This document shows, in pieces, positions 29,354-41,575 of a stretch of 64,000 nucleotides of DNA. The stretch is from Pseudoips prasinana (Eukaryota; Arthropoda; Insecta; Lepidoptera; Nolidae): the NCBI GenBank assembly GCA_951640165.1, contig OX621266.1, positions 6,510,001-6,574,000 on the forward strand. The letters run 5' to 3'. Numbering within the stretch: position 1 is the stretch's first letter; every line of letters begins with the position of its first letter. Below the pieces are notes generated by a model, which was not told the DNA's origin, made no database searches, and was given only the letters and a program-made list of their open reading frames with translations. A program made the translations under genes and the position numbers.

Positions 29354-31589
29354 AAGCTCGCCTGTGTACATGATATATGTAATCTTTAATGTAAATATGT
29401 ATTTCTGTGTGCAATAAAGTATAAATAAAAGTATAAATATTATGCCAATTTTTTGACGTTTCTGTCGTCCGATTACCGCGAACGGGGTGTCCAAGGACGC
29501 GCCTTAAGAAAGGCTATACAGAAACGATCAAAAAAGGAGATGTGTTCTTGAAAAAAAATTGAAATTTGGTCTCAAAACCTGTTTTTGAACCAATTTTTTT
29601 GCCGAAATATGGGTTATTCATTTTGCAATTGCAATTAACACTAAAAACCGATTTGCGCTTTTGCGTGTAAATTGCTAAGAAAATACGGTAAAATCAATTT
29701 TCTTTAATTTTCTTGGGGCCAGAAGAACATATTATTTCGTGCCCACGCGTTAGGTATAGTCAGATTACAAATAACAATACAAAAATATTTAGTGTAAAGG
29801 CTAAAATTGAAAAAATTGTGATGAATTACTGTTTTCTAAAGAAATGTTCCCGAGCTTAGGTGCAATTTGTTGTTAAGATTTTGTATGAAAATAAACTATT
29901 ATGCCAATTTTTTGACGTTTCTGTCGTCCGATTACCGCGAACGGGGAGTCCAAGGACGCGCCTAAACAAAGGCTATACAGAAACGATCAAAAAAGGAGAT
30001 GTGATCTTGAAAAAAAATTGAAATTTGGTCTCAAAACCTGTTTTTGAACCAAATTTTTTGCCGAAATATGGGTTATTCATTTTGCAATTGCAATTAACAC
30101 GCAGAATCGACTTGCGGTTTTGCGTGTAAATTGTTAAGAAAATACGGGAAAATCAATTTTCTTTAATTTTCTTGGGGCCAGAAGAACATATTATTTCGAG
30201 CCCACGCGTTATGTATAGTCAGATTACAAATTACAATACAAAAATATTTAATGTAAAGGCTAAAATTGAAAAAATTGTGTGATGAATTACTGTTTTCCAA
30301 AGAAATGTTCCCGAGCTTAGGTGCAATTTTGTTGTTAAGATTTTGTATGAAAATAAACTATTATGCCAATTTTTTGACGTTTCTGTCGTCCGATTACCGC
30401 GAACGGGGTGTCCAAGGACGCGCCTTAAGAAAGGCTATACAGAAACGATCAAAAAAGGAGATGTGTTCTTGAAAAAAAATTGAAATTTGGTCTAAAAACC
30501 TGTTTTTGAACCAAATTTTTTGCCGAAATATGGGTTATTCATTTTGCAATTGCAATTAACACTAAAAACCGATTTGCGCTTTTGCGTGTAAATTGCTAAA
30601 AAAATACGGTAAAATCAATTTTCTTTAATTTTCTTGGGGCCAGAAGAACATATTATTTCGTGCCCACGCGTTATGTATAGTCAGATTACAAATTACAATA
30701 CAAAAATATTTAATGTAAAGGCTAAAATTGAAAAAATTGTGTGATGAATTACTGTTTTCTAAAGAAATGTTCCCGAGCTTAGGTGCAATTTGTTGTTAAG
30801 ATTTTGTATGAAAATAAACTATTATGCCAATTTTTTGACGTTTCTGTCGTCCGATTACCGCGAACGGGGTGTCCAAGGACGCGCCTTAACAAAAACTATA
30901 CAGAAACGATCAAAAAAGGAGGTGTGTTCTTGAAAAAAAATTGAAATTTGGTCTCAAAACCTGTTTTTGAACCAAATTTTTTGCCGAAATATGGGTTATT
31001 CATTTTGCAATTGCAATTAACACTAAAAACCGATTTGCGCTTTTGCGTGTAAATTGCTAAGAAAATACGGTAAAATCAATTTTCTTTAATTTTCTTGGGG
31101 CCAGAAGAACATATTATTTCGTGCCCACGCGTTAGGTATAGTCAGATTACAAATTACAATACAAAAATATTTAGTGTAAAGGCTAAAATTGAAAAAATTG
31201 TGTGATGAATTACTGTTTTCTAAAGAAATGTTCCCGAGCTTAGGTGCAATTTGTTGTTAAGATTTTGTATGAAAATAAACTATTATGCCAATTTTTTGAC
31301 GTTTCTGTCGTCCGATTACCGCGAACGGGGAGTCCAAGGACGCGCCTAAACAAAGGCTATACAGAAACGATCAAAAAAGGAGATGTGATCTTGAAAAAAA
31401 ATTGAAATTTGGTCTCAAAACCTGTTTTTGAACCAAATTTTGAGCGAAATATGGGTTATTCATTTTGCAATTGCAATTAACACTAAAAACCGATTTGCGC
31501 TTTTGCGTGTAAATTGCTAAGAAAATACGGTAAAATCAATTTTCTTTAATTTTCTTGGGGCCAGAAGAACATATTATTTCGTGCCCACG

Positions 31590-34500
31590 CGTTATGTATA
31601 GTCAGATTACGAATTACAATACAAAAATATTTAATGTAAAGGCTAACATTGAAAAAATTGTGTGATGAATTACTGTTTTCTAAAGAAATGTTCCCGAGCT
31701 TAGGTGCAATTTTGTTGTTAAGATTTTGTATGAAAATAAACTATTATGCCAATTTTTTGACGTTTCTGTCGTCCGATTACCGCGAACGGGGTTTCCAAGG
31801 ACGCGCCTCACCGAGGGCTATACAGAAACGATAAAAAAATGCGAAGTGTTCTTGAAAAAAAATTGAAATTTGGTCTAAAAACCTGTTTTTGAACCAAATT
31901 TTTTGCCGAAATATGGGTTATTCATTTTGCAATTGCAATTAACACTAAAAACCGACTTGCGCTTTTGCGTGTAAATTGCTAAGAAAATACGGTAAAATCG
32001 ATTTTCTTTAATTTTCTTGGGGCCAGAAGAACATATTTTTTCGTGCCCACGGGTTATGTATAGTCAGATTACAAATTACAATACAAAAATATTTAGTGTA
32101 AAGGCTAAAATTGAAAAAATTGTGTGATGAATTACTGTTTTCTAAAGAAATGTTCCCGAGCTTAGGTGCAATTTTGTTGTTAAGATTTTGTATGAAAATA
32201 AACTATTATGCTAATTTTTTGACGTTTCTGTCGTCCGATTACCGCGAACGGGGTGTCCAAGGACGCGCCTTAACAAAAGCTATACAGAAACGATCAAAAA
32301 AGGAGATGTGTTCTTGAAAAAAAATTGAAATTTGGTCTCAAAACCTGTTTTTGAACCAAATTTTGAGCGAAATATGGGTTATTCATTTTGCAATTGCAAT
32401 TAACACTAAAAACCGATTTGCGCTTTTGCGTGTAAATTGCTAAGAAAATACGGTAAAATCAATTTTCTTTAATTTTCTTGGGGCCAGAAGAACATATTAT
32501 TTCGTGCCCACGCGTTATGTATAGTCAGATTACAAATTACAATACAAAAATATTAAATGTAAAGGCTAAAATTGAAAAACTTGTGTGATGAATTACTGTT
32601 TTCTAAAGAAATGTTCCCGAGCTTATGTGCAATTTTGTTGTTAAGATTTTGTATGAAAATAAACTATTATGCCAATTTTTTGACGTTTCTGTCGTCCGAT
32701 TACCGCGAACGGGGTGTCCAAGGACGCGCCTCACCGAGGGCTATACAGAAACGATCAAAAAATGCGAAAAATTCTTGAAAAAAAATTGAAATTTGGTCTA
32801 AAAACCTGTTTTTGAACCAAATTTTTTGCCGAAATATGGGTTATTCATTTTGCAATTGCAATTAACACTAAAAACCGACTTGCGCTTTTGCTTGTAAATT
32901 GCTAAGAAAATACGGGAAAATCGATTTTCTTTAATTTTCTTGGAGCCGGGAGTACATATTTTATGCCCACGCGTTAGGTATAGTCAGATTACAAATTACA
33001 ATACAAAAATATTTAGTGTAAAGGCTAAAATTGAAAAAATTGTGTGATGAATTACTGTTTTCTAAAGAAATGTTCCCGAGCTTAGGTGCAATTTGTTGTT
33101 AAGATTTTGTATGAAAATAAACTATTATGCCAATTTTTTGACGTTTCTGTCGTCCGATTACCGCGAACGGGGTGTCCAAGGCCGCGCCTTAACAAAGGCT
33201 ATACAGAAACGATCAAAAAAGGAGATATGTTCTTAAAAAAAAATTGAAATTTGGTCTCAAAACCTGTTTTTGAACCAAATTTTGAGCGAAATATGGGTTA
33301 TTCATTTAACAATTGCAATTAACACTCAAAACCGATTTGCGCTTTTGCGTGTAAATTGCTAAGAAAATACGGTAAAATCAATTTTCTTTAATTTTCTTGG
33401 GGCCAGAAGAACATTTTATTTCGTGCCCACGCGTTATGTATAGTCAGATTACAAATTACAATACAAAAATATTTAATGTAAAGGCTAAAATTGAAAAAAT
33501 TGTGTGATGAATTACTGTTTTCTAAAGAAATGTTCCCGAGCTTAGGTGCAATTTTGTTGTTAAGATTTTGTATGAAAATAAACTATTATGCCAATTTTTT
33601 GACGTTTCTGTCGTCCGATTACCGCGAACGGGGTGTCCAAGGACGCGCCTCACCAAGGGCTATACAGAAACGATAAAAAAATGCGAAAAGTTCTTGAAAA
33701 AAATTGAAATTTGGTCTAAAAACCTGTTTTTGAACCAATTTTTTTGCCGAAATATGGGTTATTCATTTTGCAATTGCAATTAACACTAAAAACCGACTTG
33801 CGCTTTTGCGTGTAAATCGCTAAGAAAATACGGGAAAATCGATTTTCTTTAATTTTCTTGGAGCCGGGAGTACATATTTCATGCCTACGCGTTATGTATA
33901 GTCAGATTACGAATTACAATACAAAAATATTTAATGTAAAGGCTAAAATTGAAAAAATTGTGTGATGAATTACTGTTTTCTAAAGAAATGTTCCCGAGCT
34001 TAGGTGCAATTTTGTTGTTAAGATTTTGTATGAAAATAAACTATTATGCCAATTTTTTGACGTTTCTGTCGTCCGATTACCGCGAACGGGGTGTCCAAGG
34101 ACGCGCCTCACCGAGGGCTATACAGAAACGATCAAAAAATGCGAAATGTTCTTGAAAAAAAATTGAAATTTGGTCTAAAAACCTGTTTTTGAACCAAATT
34201 TTTTGCCGAAATATGGGTTATTCATTTTGCAATTGCAATTAACACTAAAAACCGACTTGCGCTTTTGCGTGTAAATTGCTAAGAAAATACGGTAAAATCA
34301 ATTTTCTTTAATTTTCTTGGGGCCAGAAGAACATATTTTTTCGTGCCCACGGGTTATGTATAGTCAGATTACAAATTACAATACAAAAATATTTAGTGTA
34401 AAGGCTAAAATTGAAAAAATTGTGTGATGAATTACTGTTTTCTAAAGAAATGTTCCCGAGCTTAGGTGCAATTTTGTTGTTAAGATTTTGTATGAAAATA

Positions 34501-36190
34501 AACTATTATGCTAATTTTTGGACGTTTCTGTCGTCCGATTACCGCGAACGGGGTGTCCAAGGACGCGCCTTAACAAAAGCTATACAGAAACGATCAAAAA
34601 AGGAGATGTGTTCTTGAAAAAAAATTGAAATTTGGTCTCAAAACCTGTTTTTGAACCAAATTTTGAGCGAAATATGGGTTATTCATTTTGCAATTGCAAT
34701 TAACACTAAAAACCGATTTGCGCTTTTGCGTGTAAATTGCTAAGAAAATACGGTAAAATCAATTTTCTTTAATTTTCTTGGGGCCAGAAGAACATATTAT
34801 TTCGTGCCCACGCGTTATGTATAGTTAGATTACAAATTACAATACAAAAATATTAAATGTAAAGGCTAAAATTGAAAAACTTGTGTGATGAATTACTGTT
34901 TTCTAAAGAAATGTTCCCGAGCTTATGTGCAATTTTGTTGTTAAGATTTTGTATGAAAATAAACTATTATGCCAATTTTTTGACGTTTCTGTCGTCCGAT
35001 TACCGCGAACGGGGTGTCCAAGGACGCGCCTCACTGAGGGCTATACAGAAACGATCAAAAAATGCGAAAAATTCTTGAAAAAAAATTGAAATTTGGTCTA
35101 AAAACCTGTTTTTGAACCAAATTTTTTGCCGAAATATGGGTTATTCATTTTGCAATTGCAATTAACACTAAAAACCGACTTGCGCTTTTGCTTGTAAATT
35201 GCTAAGAAAATACGGGAAAATCGATTTTCTTTAATTTTCTTGGAGCCGGGAGTACATATTTTATGCCCACGCGTTAGGTATAGTCAGATTACAAATTACA
35301 ATACAAAAATATTTAGTGTAAAGGCTAAAATTGAAAAAATTGTGTGATGAATTACTGTTTTCTAAAGAAATGTTCCCGAGCTTAGGTGCAATTTGTTGTT
35401 AAGATTTTGTATGAAAATAAACTATTATGCCAATTTTTTGACGTTTCTGTCGTCCGATTACCGCGAACGGGGTGTCCAAGGCCGCGCCTTAACAAAGGCT
35501 ATACAGAAACGATCAAAAAAGGAGATATGTTCTTAAAAAAAAATTGAAATTTGGTCTCAAAACCTGTTTTTGAACCAAATTTTGAGCGAAATATGGGTTA
35601 TTCATTTAACAATTGCAATTAACACTCAAAACCGATTTGCGCTTTTGCGTGTAAATTGCTAAGAAAATACGGTAAAATCAATTTTCTTTAATTTTCTTGG
35701 GGCCAGAAGAACATATTATTTCGTGCCCACGCGTTATGTATAGTCAGATTACAAATTACAATACAAAAATATTTAATGTAAAGGCTAAAATTGAAAAAAT
35801 TGTGTGATGAATTACTGTTTTCTAAAGAAATGTTCCCGAGCTTAGGTGCAATTTTGTTGTTAAGATTTTGTATGAAAATAAACTATTATGCCAATTTTTT
35901 GACGTTTCTGTCGTCCGATTACCGCGAACGGGGTGTCCAAGGACGCGCCTCACCAAGGGCTATACAGAAACGATAAAAAAATGCGAAAAGTTCTTGAAAA
36001 AAATTGAAATTTGGTCTAAAAACCTGTTTTTGAACCAAATTTTTTGCCGAAATATGGGTTATTCATTTTGCAATTGCAATTAACACTAAAAACCGACTTG
36101 CGCTTTTGCGTGTAAATCGCTAAGAAAATACGGGAAAATCGATTTTCTTTAATTTTCTTGGAGCCGGGAGTACATATTTCATGCCTACGC
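31590..36190 (+). repeat. Higher-order repeat: two 2,300-bp pentamers
   Basis: The order and spacing of variant monomers repeats with a 2,300-bp offset: monomers at 31,649/33,949, 32,111/34,411, 32,572/34,872 and 33,491/35,791. Shared private variants include CTTGTGTGATG with CTTATGTGC (32,580; 34,880) and GCTTTTGCTTGTAAATTG (32,883; 35,183). Confidence 0.92.
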
Positions 36191-37967
36191 GTTAGGTTTA
36201 GTCAGATTACAAATTACAATACAAAAATATTAAGTGTAAAGGCTAAAATTAATAAAATTGTGTGATGAATTACTGTTTTTTAAAGAAATGTTCCCGAGCT
36301 TAGGTGCAATTTTGTTGTTAAGATTTTGTATGAAAATAAACTATTATGCCAATTTTTTGACGTTTCTGTCGTCCGATTACCGCGAACGGGGTGTCCAAGG
36401 ACGCGCCTTAACAAAGGCTATACAGAAACGACCAAAAAAGGAGATATGTTCTTGAAAAAAAATTGAAATTTGGTCTCAAAACCTGTTTTTGAACCAAATT
36501 TTTTGCCGAAATATGGGTTATTCATTTTACAATTGCAATTAACACTCAGAATCGACTTGCGGTTTTGCGTGTAAATTGCTAAGAAAATACGGTAAAATCA
36601 ATTTTCTTTAATTTTCTTGGGGCCAGAAGAACATTTTATTTCGTGCCCACGCGTTATGTATAGTCAGATTACAAATTACAATACAAAAATATTTAGTGTA
36701 AAGGCTTAAATTGAAAAAATTGTGTAATGAATTACTGTTTTCTAAAGAAATGTTCCCGAGCTTAGGTGCAATTTTGTTGTTAAGATTTTGTATGAAAATA
36801 AACTATTATGCCAATTTTTTGACGTTTCTGTAGTCCGATTACCGCAAACGGGGTGTCCAAGGACGCGCCTTAACAAAGGCTATACAGAATAGATCAAAAA
36901 AGGAGATGTGTTCTTGAAAAAAAATTGAAATTTGGTCTCAAAACCTGTTTTTGAACCAAATTTTTTGCCGAAATATGGGTTATTCATTTTGCAATTGCAA
37001 TTAACACTAAAAACCGATTTGCGCTTTTGCGTGTAAATTGCTAAGAAAATACGGGAAAATCGATTTTCTTTAATTTTCTTGGAGCCGGGAGTATATATTT
37101 CATGCCTACGCGTTAGGTATAGTCAGATTACAAATTACAATACAAAAATATTAAGTGTAAAGGCTAAAATTGATAAAATTGTGTGATGAATTACTGTTTT
37201 TTAAAGAAATGTTCCCGAGCTTAGGTGCAATTTTGTTGTTAAGATTTTGTATGAAAATAAACTATTATGCCAATTTTTTGACGTTTCTGTCGTCCGATTA
37301 CCGCGACCGGGGTGTCCAAGGACGCGCCTTAACAAAGGCTATACAGAAACGATCAAAAAAGGAGATATGTTCTTAAAAAAAATTTAAATTTGGTCTCAAA
37401 ACCTGTTTTTGAACCAAATTTTTTGCCGAAATATGGGTTATTCATTTTGCAATTGCAATTAACACTATAAACCGATTTGCGCTTTTGCGTGTAAATTGCT
37501 AAGAAAATACGGTAAAATCAATTTTCTTTAATTTTCTTGGGGCCAGAAGAACATATTATTTCGTGCCCACGCGTTATGTATAGTCAGATTACAAATTACA
37601 ATACAAAAATATTTAGTGTAAAGGCTAAAATTGAAAAAATTGTGTGATGAATTACTGTTTTCTAAAGAAATGTTCCCGAGCTTAGGTGCAATTTTGTTGT
37701 TAAGATTTTGTATGATAATAAACTATAATGCCAATTTTTTTACGGTTCTTTCGTCCGATTACCGCGAACCGGGTAACCAAGGACGCGCCTCACCAAGGGC
37801 TATACAGAAACGATCCAAAAATGCGAAATGTTCTTGAAAAAAAATTGAAATTTGGTCTAAAAACCTGTTTTGAACCAAATTTTTTGCCGAAATATGGGTT
37901 ATTGATTTTGCAATTGCAATTAACACGCAGAATCGACTTGCGATTTTGCGTGTAAATTGCTAAGAAA

Positions 37968-40900
37968 TACGGGACAATCGATTTTCTTTAATTTTCTTGG
38001 GGCCGGAAGAACATATTATTTCGTGCCCACGCGTTTGGTATAGTCAGATTACAAATTACAATACAAAAATATTTAGTGTTAAGGCTAAAATTTAAAAAAT
38101 TGTGTGATGAATTACTGTTTTCTAAAGAAATGTTCCCGAGCTTAGGTGCAATTTTGTTGTTAAGATTTTGTATGAAAATAAACTATTATGCCAATGTTTT
38201 GACGTTTCTGTCGTCCGATTACCGCGAACGGGGTGTCCAAGGACGCGCCTCACCGAGGGCTATACAGAAACGATCAAAAAATGCGAAGTGTTCTTGAAAA
38301 AAAATTGAAATTTGGTCTCAAAACCTGTTTTTGAACCAAATTTTTTGCCGAAATATGGGTTATTCATTTTGCAATTGCAATTAACACTAAAAACCGACTT
38401 GCGCTTTTGCGTGTAAATTGCTAAGAAAATACGGGAAAATCGATTTTCTTTAATTTTCTTGGAGCCGGGAGTACATATTTCATGCCCACGCGTTTGGTAT
38501 AGTCAGATTACAAATTACAATACAAAAATATTTAATGTAAAGGCTAAAATTGAAAAAATTGTGTGATGAATTACTGTTTTCTAAAGAAATGTTCCCGAGC
38601 TTAGGTGCAATTTTGTTGTTAAGATTTTGTATGAAAATAAACTATTATGCCAATTTTTTGACGTTTCTGTCGTCCGATTACCGCGAACGGGATGTCCAAG
38701 GACGCGCCTCACCGAGGGCTATACAGAAACGATCAAAAAATGCGAAAAGTTCTTGAAAAAAAAATTGAAATTTGGTCTAAAAACCTGTTTTTGAACCAAA
38801 TTTTTTGCCGAAATATGGGTTATTCATTTTGCAATTGCAATTAACACTAAAAACCGACTTGCGCTTTTGCGTGTAAATTGCTTAGAAAATACGGGAAAAT
38901 CGATTTTCTTTAATTTTCTTGGAGCCGGGAGTACATATTTCATGCCCACGCGTTAGGTATAGTCAGATTACAAATTACAATACAAAAATATTTAGTGTAA
39001 AGGCTAAAATTGAAAAAATTGTGTGATGAATTACTGTTTTCTAAAGAAATGTTCCCGAGCTTAGGTGCAATTTTGTTGTTAAGATTTTGTATTAAAATTA
39101 ACTATAATGCCAATTTTTTGACGTTTCTGTGGTCCGATTACCGCGAACGGGGTGTCCAAGGACGCGCCTCAACAAAGGCTATACAGAAACGATCAAAAAG
39201 GGAGATGTGTCCTTGAAAACAATTTGAAATTTGGTCTAAAAACCTGTTTTTGAACCAAATTTTTTGCCGAAATATGGGTTATTCATTTTGCAATTGCAAT
39301 TAACACTAAAAACCGATTTGCGCTTTTGCGTGTAAATTGCTAAGAAAATACGGGAAAATCGATTTTCTTTAATTTTCTTGGAGCCGGGAGTACATATTTC
39401 ATGCCCACGCGTTTGGTATAGTCAGATTACAAATTACAATACAAAAATATTTAATGTAAAGGCTAAAATTGAAAAAATTGTGTGATGAATTACTGTTTTC
39501 TAAAGAAATGTTCCCGAGCTTAGGTGCAATTTTGTTGTTAAGATTTTGTATGAAAATAAACTATTATGCCAATTTTTTGACGTTTCTGTCGTCCGATTAC
39601 CGCGAACGGGATGTCCAAGGACGCGCCTCACCGAGGGCTATACAGAAACGATCAAAAAATGCGAAAAGTTCTAGAAAAAAAATTGAAATTTGGTCTAAAA
39701 ACCTGTTTTTGAACAAAATTTTTTGCCGAAATATGGGTTATTCATTTTGCAATTGCAATTAACACTAAAAACCGACTTGCGCTTTTGCGTGTAAATTGCT
39801 AAGAAAATACGGGACAATCGATTTTCTTTAATTTTCTTGGGGCCGGAAGAACATATTATTTCGTGCCCACGCGTTTGGTATAGTCAGATTACAAATTACA
39901 ATACAAAAATATTTAGTGTTAAGGCTAAAATTTAAAAAATTGTGTGATGAATTACTGTTTTCTAAAGAAATGTTCCCGAGCTTAGGTGCAATTTTGTTGT
40001 TAAGATTTTGTATGAAAATAAACTATTATGCCAATGTTTTGACGTTTCTGTCGTCCGATTACCGCGAACGGGATTTATAGGGACGCGCCTCTGCGAATGC
40101 TATACAGAAACGATCAAAAAATGCGAAGTGTTCTTGAAAAAAAATTGAAATTTGGTCTCAAAACCTGTTTTTGAACCAAATTTTTTGCCGAAATATGGGT
40201 TATTCATTTTGCAATTGCAATTAACACTAAAAACCGACTTGCGCTTTTGCGTGTAAATTGCTAAGAAAATACGGGAAAATCGATTTTCTTTAATTTTCTT
40301 GGAGCCGGGAGTACATATTTCATGCCCACGCGTTTGGTATAGTCAGATTACAAATTACAATACAAAAATATTTAATGTAAAGGCTAAAATTGAAAAAATT
40401 GTGTGATGAATTACTGTTTTCTAAAGAAATGTTCCCGAGCTTAGGTGCAATTTTGTTGTTAAGATTTTGTATGAAAATAAACTATTATGCCAATTTTTTG
40501 ACGTTTCTGTCGTCCGATTACCGCGAACGGGATGTCCAAGGACGCGCCTCACCGAGGGCTATACAGAAACGATCAAAAAATGCGAAAAGTTCTTGAAAAA
40601 AAATTGAAATTTGGTCTAAAAACCTGTTTTTGAACCAAATTTTTTGCCGAAATATGGGTTATTCATTTTGCAATTGCAATTAACACTAAAAACCGACTTG
40701 CGCTTTTGCGTGTAAATTGCTTAGAAAATACGGGAAAATCGATTTTCTTTAATTTTCTTGGAGCCGGGAGTACATATTTCATGCCCACGCGTTAGGTATA
40801 GTCAGATTACAAATTACAATACAAAAATATTTAGTGTAAAGGCTAAAATTGAAAAAATTGTGTGATGAATTACTGTTTTCTAAAGAAATGTTCCCGAGCT

Positions 40901-41217
40901 TAGGTGCAATTTTGTTGTTAAGATTTTGTATTAAAATAAACTATAATGCCAATTTTTTGACGTTTCTGTGGTCCGATTACCGCGAACGGGGTGTCCGAGG
41001 ACGCGCCTCAACAAAGGCTATACAGAAACGATCAAAAAGGGAGATGTGTCCTTGAAAACAATTTGAAATTTGGTCTAAAAACCTGTTTTTGAACCAAATT
41101 TTTTGCCGAAATATGGGTTATTCATTTTGCAATTGCAATTAACACTAAAAACCGACTTGCGCTTTTGCGTGTAAATTGCTAAGAAAATACGGGAAAATCG
41201 ATTTTCTTTAATTTTCT
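37968..41217 (+). repeat. Higher-order repeat: 1,840-bp tetramers
   Basis: CGGGACAATCG (37,971 and 39,811), GTGTTAAGGCTAAAATTTAA (38,077 and 39,917) and the TGTGGTCCGATTACC type (39,129 and 40,968) recur at about 1,840 bp. The second copy is about three-quarters complete, ending where GGAGCC changes to GGGGCC near 41,217. Confidence 0.9.
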
Positions 41218-41535
41218 TGGGGCCAGAAGAACATTTTATTTCGTGCCCACGCGTTAGGTATAGTCAGATTACAAATTACAATACAAAAATATTAAGTGTA
41301 AAGGCTAAAATTGATAAAATTGTGTGATGAATTACTGTTTTCTAAAGAAATGTTCCCGAGCTTAGGTGCAATTTGTTGTTAAGATTTTGTATGAAAATAA
41401 ACTATTATGCCAATTTTTTGACGTTTCTGTCGTCCGATTACCGCGAACGGGGTGTCCAAGGACGCGCCTTAACAAAGGCTATACAGAAACGATCAAAAAA
41501 GGAGATATGTTCTTGAAAAAAAATTGAAATTTGGT

Positions 41536-41575
41536 CTCAAAACCTGTTTTTTTATCAATTTTAGCCTTTACACTT
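41536..41575. other. Satellite inversion junction
   Basis: A plus-strand monomer reading CTCAAAACCTGTTTTT passes within a T-run (41,547-41,553) into TTATCAATTTTAGCC of a minus-strand monomer. The plus monomer supplies at most 5 T and the minus monomer 4 T, and the junction has 7, so 2 T are shared: microhomology at most. No foreign DNA is inserted. Confidence 0.95.

Larger units (their letters stand above)
24724..29437 (+). mobile_element. Full-length CR1-group LINE inside the satellite
   Basis: The 4.7-kb element has a ~186-bp 5' UTR, ORF1, a 448-bp spacer, ORF2 and a ~345-bp 3' UTR with hairpin and AATAAA (29,413). It ends in TATAAATAAAAGTATAAAT. The interrupted monomer resumes at once, and TATT is found on both sides (24,720-24,723; 29,438-29,441), a short TSD. 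Both ORFs are intact, so it may be active or recently so. The clade is inferred from ORF2. Confidence 0.93.
25320..31571 (+). repeat. Left arm of ~6.25-kb inverted duplication
   Basis: It pairs with 57,753-64,000. Coordinates sum to 89,320 through ORF1 and ORF2 and to 89,324 after the (TA)n tract. No substitution was noticed in the LINE part, and about five in the 2.1 kb of satellite. Similarity of type is lost at about 31,572. Confidence 0.9.
29438..41552 (+). repeat. 460-bp satellite, plus-oriented block (~26 monomers)
   Basis: Head-to-tail monomers of 453-462 bp. It is AT-rich with a GC-rich core (CGTCCGATTACCGCGAACGG, then AGGACGCGCC). Monomer types differ by diagnostic patches: GGGGCCAGAAGAAC versus GGAGCCGGGAGTAC; TTAACAAAGG versus TCACCGAGGG; TTGCCGAAATA versus TGAGCGAAATA. 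Short open frames in each unit begin with TTG, not ATG, and are not genes. Confidence 0.98.
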
